Below, in pieces: positions 1 to 5,089 of a stretch of 28,275 nucleotides of DNA. The translations under genes and the position numbers were made by a program. The notes beneath the pieces are model-generated. The model was not told where the DNA came from, did no database searches, and saw nothing but the letters and a program-made list of their open reading frames with translations. The stretch comes from a virus: the IMG/VR virus record IMGVR_UViG_3300034374_006068, positions 1-28,275 of that record; one strand, 5' to 3'. Position 1 is the first letter of the stretch; each line of letters starts with the position of its first letter.

Positions 1-576
1 GCCGTCCCTTCCCCACTGCTCAACAGGTTTACAGAAATCGAGATCAACGAGCACATTGACGACACGCTCGACTACTTCGCTGTCTGTAACCGCCGGCCAG
101 AGGTTATGGCCTTTCTCAAGCAACGCGCCGACTACTTGCACCAGTTCAACAGGGACTATTACGGCAAGCAGTTCCCGACCCCTCGCGGCTGGTTCTATAC
201 CAGTGACTTGTTAGACAGCGACTTTCCACCTGTGACCCGTGCCGAGCTTATCAAGGGCACCATCGGTGACAAAGCCGCCACTGACTTTGAGCAGTTCCTG
301 CGCGTGTTTGAGCGTATGCCCGACATTGACGGCATACTATCAGGCAAGTCTGTACCTGTGCCTGCCGAGTTAGACATACGGTACTGCCTTGTCATGGGCT
401 TGGCGGCGCGCGTCACCAAGAAAAATATACACCACGCCATTGCTTACCTTGACAAACTGCCCAAGGAATTGGAGACCTTGTGCGTCAAGCTGGCGTACCA
501 GCGTGACCCCACGCTGATTCAAGCACCCGTGTTCGCCGACTGGTTCACTGCCAACCAAGAGGTGTTCAAGCGATGA
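1..576 (+). CDS. MoxR-like AAA+ ATPase, C-terminal part (5' end outside window)
   Basis: The reading frame is open from base 1 and ends at TGA 574-576, giving 191 residues; an internal ATG at 106 is not the real start. The N-terminal stretch contains SPLLNRFTEIEI, the sensor-2/arginine-finger region typical of MoxR AAA+ ATPases. It is followed by PEVMAFLKQR and a FPTPRGW segment, which belong to the C-terminal lid helices of this family. Walker A and B must lie upstream of the window. MoxR ATPases work with VWA-domain partners as ATP-driven chaperones, and the next large gene encodes such a partner. Phage N4 and relatives carry a comparable pair. The stop overlaps the next start (ATGA at 573), which suggests translational coupling. 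The family call is strong; the phage target is unknown. Confidence 0.85.
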   Translation, partial: AVPSPLLNRFTEIEINEHIDDTLDYFAVCNRRPEVMAFLKQRADYLHQFNRDYYGKQFPTPRGWFYTSDLLDSDFPPVTRAELIKGTIGDKAATDFEQFLRVFERMPDIDGILSGKSVPVPAELDIRYCLVMGLAARVTKKNIHHAIAYLDKLPKELETLCVKLAYQRDPTLIQAPVFADWFTANQEVFKR

Positions 577-788
577 TTGTCTACCGCGTAACATGCGGTG
601 GGCGATCCATCTGGGCGACCAGCAAGGAACGGGCTAACGAGTTAGCCAAAACTCTGTGGGAGTTTGAGACTGACGGCGTGCCGTTTGTTGACTCCCTCGA
701 CCTTGCCGGCGCTGACGATGTTGTTGACCAACTTAACTTACTAACTGGAGGTGTCTATGACGATCCTACCCCCGCAGACCAGCTATGA
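573..788 (+). CDS. hypothetical protein (71 aa) between AAA+ and VWA genes
   Basis: A 71-residue acidic protein starts at ATG 573, overlapping the AAA+ stop by four bases, and ends 32 bases inside the VWA coding region. The N-terminus reads MIVYRVTCGGRSIWATSKERA, with a pattern of small residues and an amphipathic helix after it. No cofactor or catalytic motif is visible and I do not recognise the family. Its position between a MoxR ATPase and its VWA partner suggests a role with them, but that is only context. Double overlap with its neighbours and the lack of any gap favour a real gene. Confidence 0.6.
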   Translation: MIVYRVTCGGRSIWATSKERANELAKTLWEFETDGVPFVDSLDLAGADDVVDQLNLLTGGVYDDPTPADQL

Positions 789-1998
789 CCTTGACGCGCT
801 AGAATCGCGCGTTGACATGCTGTCCGCACGTATGACCCTGCGCGAGCCGTTTATCGCTAGCGTGTATACAGCAATGACCCGCAAGTACGGTGTAGACGGT
901 ACTGCGTCAACTGACGGCAAGAATCTGTACTTCGGTGCCAGCTTCTGTGAGCCGCTTACCGATGACGAGCTTATGTTCGTGTGCTTGCACGAGGCTTTGC
1001 ACGCCGTGTTTATGCACATGTTCCGGCTTGACGAACGTAACCCTCGGCTGTGGAACATCGCTTGTGACGCTGTTATCAATTACATGTTACGAGTAAAGGG
1101 CTACACTATGCCAGCTGGCGGCGTGTTGCTCGACTGGGTTGACGACTCCCACGATGCCGAGTCCGTGTATCGCAAGCTATGCGATGAAGATGACGGTGAC
1201 GGTGACGGTGACGGTGACGGTGACGGTGACGGTGACGGTGACGGTGACGGTGACTCCGGCTCTACTGACCCGTCCGGCGGCTCTATGCCTAGCGCCGAGA
1301 CCGGCGGCGGCGGTTGGGACGGCCACGGCGATATGGCTCCCGCACCCAATGCGGCTGACGAGTTAGACGTTAAGGCTACTATTCTGACTGCCGCACGTAT
1401 GGCCAAAGCCGCTGGCGACCAGACTGCGCTTATCGACCGTCTGCTTGAGGGCGAGCTTGACCCCGTTGTTACGTGGGATGATGTGCTCCGACCCGTCATG
1501 ACTTCGATAGCGCACGATGACTACAGCTACGCGCGACCCGAGCGCAAGTATGCGGCATACAATCTCATGCTACCGTCCCTGCATAGCGAGGGCTTAGGCT
1601 GGCTTGTTGTCGGCTTCGACACGTCCGGCTCTATGTCTGACGAGCTATGTAAACAGACCGCCGTTGAGATCAACGCCATTGTCGAGGACTGCGATCCTGA
1701 CGGCGTTATCGTTGTGTACTGCGACACGCATGTACAGCATGTTGAACGGTTTGAGCGCGGCGAGACCGTTGAGTTGCACCCGCGTGGCGGCGGTGGCACC
1801 CGCGTCAAACCCGTGTTCGACCACATTGACGATGAGCTTGCTGACGAGCGCATCGCCGCACTTGTGTACTTTACTGACCTGTACACACCCGACCTCGACG
1901 AGCTACACGCTCCCGAGTACCCCGTCATCTGGGCCGTGCATAGCAACAGCCACGCTACTGTGCCCTTCGGTGACATTACTGACGTTGTATTTAACTAA
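757..1998 (+). CDS. DUF2201-like metallopeptidase/VWA protein, MoxR partner
   Basis: A 413-residue protein. ATG 757 is preferred over GTG 751 because GGAGG at 747-751 sits five bases upstream. Residues 78-87 read HEALHAVFMH, an HExxHxxxxH zinc-peptidase-like signature typical of the N-terminal domain of DUF2201 proteins; a WNIACD segment follows shortly. A (Gly-Asp)10 acidic linker lies near residues 147-166. The C-terminal half is a VWA-like domain with a MIDAS-type DTSGS motif (D288, S290, S292), a later GGGGTR segment and a FTDLYT strand. Proteins of this design pair with MoxR AAA+ ATPases, and the ATPase is encoded just upstream. Together they probably form an ATP-driven chaperone or remodelling complex, perhaps with peptidase activity; the substrate is unknown. 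Peptidase activity is inferred from the motif only. Confidence 0.85.
   Translation: MTILPPQTSYDLDALESRVDMLSARMTLREPFIASVYTAMTRKYGVDGTASTDGKNLYFGASFCEPLTDDELMFVCLHEALHAVFMHMFRLDERNPRLWNIACDAVINYMLRVKGYTMPAGGVLLDWVDDSHDAESVYRKLCDEDDGDGDGDGDGDGDGDGDGDGDSGSTDPSGGSMPSAETGGGGWDGHGDMAPAPNAADELDVKATILTAARMAKAAGDQTALIDRLLEGELDPVVTWDDVLRPVMTSIAHDDYSYARPERKYAAYNLMLPSLHSEGLGWLVVGFDTSGSMSDELCKQTAVEINAIVEDCDPDGVIVVYCDTHVQHVERFERGETVELHPRGGGGTRVKPVFDHIDDELADERIAALVYFTDLYTPDLDELHAPEYPVIWAVHSNSHATVPFGDITDVVFN
1195..1254 (+). repeat. Perfect hexanucleotide tandem repeat (GGTGAC)x10 in coding sequence
   Basis: Ten uninterrupted copies of GGTGAC run through the VWA gene and encode ten Gly-Asp dipeptides, forming an acidic flexible linker between the HExxH and VWA domains. 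The repeat is in frame, so gain or loss of a unit would change the linker length without breaking the gene. Perfect copies suggest recent slippage-driven expansion. Confidence 0.97.
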
Positions 1999-2013
1999 CT
2001 AGGAGTAACGACT

Positions 2014-2877
2014 ATGACTACTGTACGAATCACTGACTCTCTGCGCCACGACCTTACTGTTCGCTTGCGCAACCAATTCCGACCCGCTTGCCAGAAAGCC
2101 GTCAATGAGGCTGAAGAAGCGACTCTCGGCTTGCTCAAGCAAAACAAAGCCGCACTGAGCGCGATGTTAGTCGCGCCTTGGGGCGAGCACGCACACTTGC
2201 GTGATCTTGTTCCTACCAGCTGGTGCAAGAAACCATCCAGTCAAGTAGGCATCAACGTGTTAGTGCCCGACCCCGACGAGGAAGCGGTGCGCAAAGCTAT
2301 AGCTAACTTGTCAGACGTTGACGAGCCATCTACTATCAACATGGCCGGGTTCTCGTGGACGCCAAACAGCGACCAAGAGGCTAACGCGTTAGCCGAGCCT
2401 GCCGCGCCTATTAACGTAGCTGAAATGGAGCACGACACGGCTTTAAATCCTGTAAGACTTGCGACGCTGGCTGATATGGTGCACACGCTAGGCATAACCG
2501 AGAACGATTGCGTTTTGCCGCCTGACACCCCTAATAGCTATTATTGCTACCACATCCGCGCGTGCGATCTGTGTCCCGATCAGAACAGCCTACTCGCGTA
2601 TTTAGCCACGTTGTATGAGGTAGGCGACTTACGCGCCAAAGCCCATACCGCTGAGTCCGGCCTGATGAAAGTGCTTAACAACGTGCCAAGCGTCAACAGG
2701 CTACTGAAAGAGTACCCGCAGTTTGAGCCTGTTATCCCCGATCATATCTTGCGTAAGGTGCGCGAGAAAGTGACGCGTGGCCCTCGCAAACCCGCCGAGC
2801 AAGATAATTACGAGGCGATCAACTCTGACGAAATCGCGGCGTTGCAGACCGCCGCTACCTTGTCGGGACTCAACTAA
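2014..2877 (+). CDS. hypothetical protein (287 aa) downstream of the VWA gene
   Basis: The start at ATG 2014 is supported by TAGGAGT at 1999-2005. The N-terminus (MTTVRITDSLRHDL) and the following helix, then a WGEHAHLRDL...PTSW segment and a short strand-rich stretch, recall small phage proteins with an RIT/RLT..LR start, some of which I remember being assigned to a putative nucleotide-modification-associated domain (Nmad5). That link is weak and from memory. The middle carries three Cys within YYCYHIRACDLC, and the C-terminal third is helical and basic (residues about 230-265). No catalytic signature is clear. It lies 15 bases after the VWA gene and probably shares its transcript. Alternatives are a substrate or adaptor of the AAA+/VWA pair. 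Confidence 0.75.
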   Translation: MTTVRITDSLRHDLTVRLRNQFRPACQKAVNEAEEATLGLLKQNKAALSAMLVAPWGEHAHLRDLVPTSWCKKPSSQVGINVLVPDPDEEAVRKAIANLSDVDEPSTINMAGFSWTPNSDQEANALAEPAAPINVAEMEHDTALNPVRLATLADMVHTLGITENDCVLPPDTPNSYYCYHIRACDLCPDQNSLLAYLATLYEVGDLRAKAHTAESGLMKVLNNVPSVNRLLKEYPQFEPVIPDHILRKVREKVTRGPRKPAEQDNYEAINSDEIAALQTAATLSGLN

Positions 2878-3132
2878 ATGCTACCGACTACGCTGACAGG
2901 AGAAACGTGGTCGGAGGCGTTCCGCGATATATGGATGGTCGAGTCTTACAACTTGTTTGGGGTAGTGTTGCCAATGAATTATTTACGGTTCAACAGCGAC
3001 ACGTTTATCGGTGAAATCGGGTACAAAGTGCCCGATGAATCCGCGCCCCTACAGAGTGCTGACGGCGAGGCCATCCGTCTATTTACTGTGTCCTATATGT
3101 ACTTTGGAGTAATGGACGATGACAAACACTGA
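2878..3132 (+). CDS. hypothetical protein (84 aa)
   Basis: The ATG at 2878 directly abuts the preceding TAA (TAAATG), so translation is probably coupled to the upstream gene; there is no separate strong ribosome-binding site. The protein is acidic with aromatic-rich stretches (YNLFGVVLPMNYLRF and FTVSYMYFGV), more like a small beta-rich domain than a membrane protein. No family was recognised. The last 14 bases overlap the next gene. Confidence 0.6.
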   Translation: MLPTTLTGETWSEAFRDIWMVESYNLFGVVLPMNYLRFNSDTFIGEIGYKVPDESAPLQSADGEAIRLFTVSYMYFGVMDDDKH

Positions 3133-3424
3133 TAAACAGGTAACAGCTAGGCTCAAACGCATTGAGTCTAGGCTGTGCCACGGGTTCGCAAAAATGGGCA
3201 TTGATGTGACGGTGCCTATAAATAAAGATCGCGTTGCTATTGACGTAGACCCGCAACGGGGTGTAATAATAGTCAATTCACTAAGCGTGACTTTGAGTGA
3301 ATTGTTCTCCGCAGTGCGTTCCTCTGGTTATTCAGCGGACGAGTGCGTAGAGCTTGACGTGATGTACGGCGGCGAGACCGTCTGTGTTCTTGTAACTAGT
3401 GAGGCATTTACTGATGACGTATAA
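3119..3424 (+). CDS. hypothetical protein (101 aa)
   Basis: The start ATG 3119 lies inside the end of the preceding gene, with GGAG about nine bases upstream (3106-3109). An N-terminal amphipathic helix (ARLKRIESRLCHGFAKMG) is followed by a beta-rich part (VAIDVDPQRGVIIVN) and an acidic end. I do not recognise it. It belongs to the run of small, overlapping accessory genes between the VWA gene and the polymerase. Confidence 0.6.
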   Translation: MTNTDKQVTARLKRIESRLCHGFAKMGIDVTVPINKDRVAIDVDPQRGVIIVNSLSVTLSELFSAVRSSGYSADECVELDVMYGGETVCVLVTSEAFTDDV

Positions 3425-3686
3425 AATAGAGTCAAATGTACCCGTCCCTGCGACAAGCAGAGGGCGCACCCCCAAGTACCCGTTTGCGGACATGCAGATC
3501 GGGGACTCCTTCTTTGTCGCTAAAAACATCGACGAGCCTATGGATAGGGTTCGTAACCGCATGTTGGGAGCGTGCATGTGGGCCAAGCGTAAGCTGGACG
3601 GCGACCGCCGGTTCATCGTCCGCGCTGGCACTCAAGGCGAGTATGACAACCACGCCGAGGGCGTTCGTATCTGGCGCGTGGAGTAA
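3414..3686 (+). CDS. small conserved phage protein (90 aa) with YPF..M..GDSFFV motif
   Basis: ATG 3414 overlaps the previous stop (TAA 3422-3424) and has GAGG ten bases upstream; a GTG at 3399 would add five residues. The protein contains YPFADMQIGDSFFV near the N-terminus, then basic helices (VRNRMLGACMWAKRKLDGD), a FIVRAG strand and a C-terminal VRIWRVE. This layout recurs in many small phage proteins (DUF7303-like, from memory) of unknown function, possibly nucleic-acid binding. The motif is seen in the sequence; the function is not known. Confidence 0.7.
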   Translation: MTYKIESNVPVPATSRGRTPKYPFADMQIGDSFFVAKNIDEPMDRVRNRMLGACMWAKRKLDGDRRFIVRAGTQGEYDNHAEGVRIWRVE

Positions 3687-3689
3687 CCT

Positions 3690-4139
3690 ATGACCGAAAC
3701 GAGGACAGTTTTAGGGAAACGTCCCGTTCAGCTTAGGATGCGCAGGCTTTCGCCGTCCGCAACTTTACCTGATGAGGTAGTAGACTTTTCGCGAGGGCTG
3801 ACCCTTTGTGCAGACTTAGGGCACCCCTTGCGTTTATCTCCTACGCAGACCGAGTTAGTCACAACAGGTTTGTCGGTAGTCATCCCTACGGGCTATTCCG
3901 GCATGATCCTGTCCCGCAAGGGGCTATCTCAGAAACATTCGGTATCAGTTTTGGATGCGCCCACGCTGATAAGCCCCACCTTTACGGGTGAGGTGCGCGT
4001 AGTCCTACATAACCACGGACGAAAACCGTTTACCGTGTATCACGGTGCAGAAATCGCACAACTTTTGGTAGTGCCGATCCCAGAAATAAACTTATTTTTA
4101 GAGGACGATTATCATGTACACGACCCAGATATGCAGTAA
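3690..4139 (+). CDS. dUTPase-fold protein lacking catalytic residues (probable pseudoenzyme)
   Basis: A 149-residue protein that aligns without gaps to trimeric dUTPases such as E. coli Dut (compared from memory) over about residues 34-130: RGLTLCA at motif I, SRKGLSQKH at motif II, TLISPTFTGE at motif III, NHGRKPFTVYHGAEIAQ at motif IV. Key positions differ. The motif I Asp is Thr38, the motif II Ser is Lys77, the water-activating motif III Asp is Ser95, its Tyr is Phe98, and the motif IV Arg is Glu121. The C-terminal Gly-rich motif V is missing. It also lacks the catalytic Glu of dCTP deaminase. The fold is probably intact but dUTP hydrolysis is unlikely. It may bind another ligand or act as a regulator. 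It starts three bases after the previous gene. Confidence 0.85.
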   Translation: MTETRTVLGKRPVQLRMRRLSPSATLPDEVVDFSRGLTLCADLGHPLRLSPTQTELVTTGLSVVIPTGYSGMILSRKGLSQKHSVSVLDAPTLISPTFTGEVRVVLHNHGRKPFTVYHGAEIAQLLVVPIPEINLFLEDDYHVHDPDMQ

Positions 4140-4314
4140 GTGCAAAGAGGAGTGTGGCGTTGTCTACGAAATAGACGCAGAGCCATACGAGTTTTGGGGA
4201 GAGAAGGGTGTTCATAAGTTTGAATACCAGTTCAGCGATTGTTGTCGAGCAGAGCTTGAGGAGTTAATCACGCTTGAGGAAGGCGACAGTGGATACGGCG
4301 AGGACGCCGCATGA
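4114..4314 (+). CDS. small Cys-rich, putative zinc-binding protein (66 aa)
   Basis: ATG 4114 lies within the last codons of the dUTPase-like gene, with AGAGGA (4099-4104) upstream as a likely ribosome-binding site. C7, C10, C14 and the C43-C44 pair, with a nearby His34, could hold a zinc ion in a ribbon-like fold; the rest is strongly acidic (ELEELITLEEGD). Small acidic Cys-rich proteins are common in phage early regions as host-interaction factors, but nothing here shows a target. The stop overlaps the next start as ATGA. Confidence 0.65.
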   Translation: MYTTQICSKCKEECGVVYEIDAEPYEFWGEKGVHKFEYQFSDCCRAELEELITLEEGDSGYGEDAA

Positions 4315-4538
4315 AAGACTTTGCGCCAGTTCCTCAAGAACGGCTAGAAGCCTTTATTGCTAACAAGTATGACTGGAAGTCGCTGTCATCGGACGACCAA
4401 AAAGCAATGGCGTTTGAGCTACTGCGCGCGCGGTACTTGTTGCAAAAGCATCTTGAGTTTATGGACAAAATGCTGTTAGACGGCTACTACTCTGACTGGG
4501 CGAAGCGTATTCCCCGAGGGGTTGGGCCTTATGGGTGA
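4311..4538 (+). CDS. hypothetical helical protein (75 aa)
   Basis: The start is ATGA-coupled to the previous stop at 4311. The predicted product is mostly helical (ERLEAFIANKYDW, then FELLRARYLLQKHLEFMDKML) with mixed charge and no membrane segment. No family recognised. The end overlaps the following gene by eight bases, in keeping with a compact phage operon. Confidence 0.6.
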   Translation: MKDFAPVPQERLEAFIANKYDWKSLSSDDQKAMAFELLRARYLLQKHLEFMDKMLLDGYYSDWAKRIPRGVGPYG

Positions 4539-4722
4539 CTGGCAGGTAACGCGGGACGAGCAACAGCATATTGTCGCAGTGCTCCATTGCGCCGAGGCGA
4601 TAGCCAAGGATTACCGAGAGCCAGTTTTTGTGTTGAGTAACTTAACTTATGTGCGCGAAAGCCGCTTGCGGGAGCACGACAGACCGCTAGTGGTTGAGCG
4701 CATTGACCCTTACTTGTATTAA
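4531..4722 (+). CDS. hypothetical protein (63 aa)
   Basis: ATG 4531 is chosen over a TTG at 4522 because GAGGGG (4516-4521) is at a good distance from 4531 but touches the TTG. The protein is short and charged (HIVAVLHCAEAIAKDYREPVFVL, then RESRLREHDRPLVVERIDPYLY). No motif recognised. Its TAA is shared with the AAGGAG ribosome-binding site of the next gene. Confidence 0.5.
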   Translation: MGDWQVTRDEQQHIVAVLHCAEAIAKDYREPVFVLSNLTYVRESRLREHDRPLVVERIDPYLY

Positions 4723-4733
4723 GGAGAATAACA

Positions 4734-4976
4734 GTGATTAAGAAAGAAAAAGAAATACCCTTGCGGCTAGACCGGCTGGTTAGGTCGGCTACCGCAGGCA
4801 ACGCGGGGGAGGCGTACTGCGCCTACATTATTGACTGCATGAGCGAGGTGGCTGATCTCAGCGACTGGCCCATAGCTGACATCGACGCTATCTGGGCAGA
4901 GGCGGCTAAGTCTGATCTTACAGTGCAGAAGTTTGCCGAAATGAAAATGGCGCAACTCATAGGGGCAGGCAAATGA
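4734..4976 (+). CDS. hypothetical protein (80 aa), GTG start
   Basis: A GTG start at 4734 is supported by AAGGAG at 4721-4726, a near-ideal spacing. The N-terminus is basic (MIKKEKEIPLRLDRLVRSA) and the remainder is a helical, acidic segment. No family recognised. TGA 4974-4976 overlaps the ATG of the following 37-aa gene. Confidence 0.6.
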   Translation: MIKKEKEIPLRLDRLVRSATAGNAGEAYCAYIIDCMSEVADLSDWPIADIDAIWAEAAKSDLTVQKFAEMKMAQLIGAGK

Positions 4977-5086
4977 ATTGGGACAAAATTTACGAAAAAC
5001 TCCGCGATATATTGGGGCACGAAGGCGTAGCGGCCTTGTTCCTGTTATGCGCGCTTATCTCTATCTACTCTATCGTGGAGGGCTAG
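4973..5086 (+). CDS. 37-aa single-span membrane peptide
   Basis: A short frame from ATG 4973 (overlapping the previous stop as ATGA) to TAG 5084-5086. Translation gives a charged amphipathic N-terminus (MNWDKIYEKLRDILGHEG) and one hydrophobic stretch (VAALFLLCALISIYSIV) that is long enough to span a membrane, ending in EG. AGGGGCAGG just upstream can act as ribosome-binding site. The frame fills the whole gap before the polymerase gene and carries the polymerase ribosome-binding site at its end. A small inner-membrane protein is likely; its job (superinfection exclusion, host-envelope effect, lysis timing) cannot be told. Confidence 0.6.
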   Translation: MNWDKIYEKLRDILGHEGVAALFLLCALISIYSIVEG

Positions 5087-5089
5087 CGC

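Noticed and set aside
1195-1254. Possible CRISPR or regulatory repeat array
   Set aside because: The repeats are contiguous hexamers in frame within a coding region, without spacers.
1101-1976. Two long - strand frames opposite the VWA gene
   Set aside because: One is a Pro-Ser run caused by the GGTGAC repeat; both oppose a gene with clear HExxH and MIDAS motifs.
3690-4139. dCTP deaminase as the identity of the dUTPase-like protein
   Set aside because: The ungapped match is to dUTPase, and the deaminase catalytic Glu position is occupied by Val.
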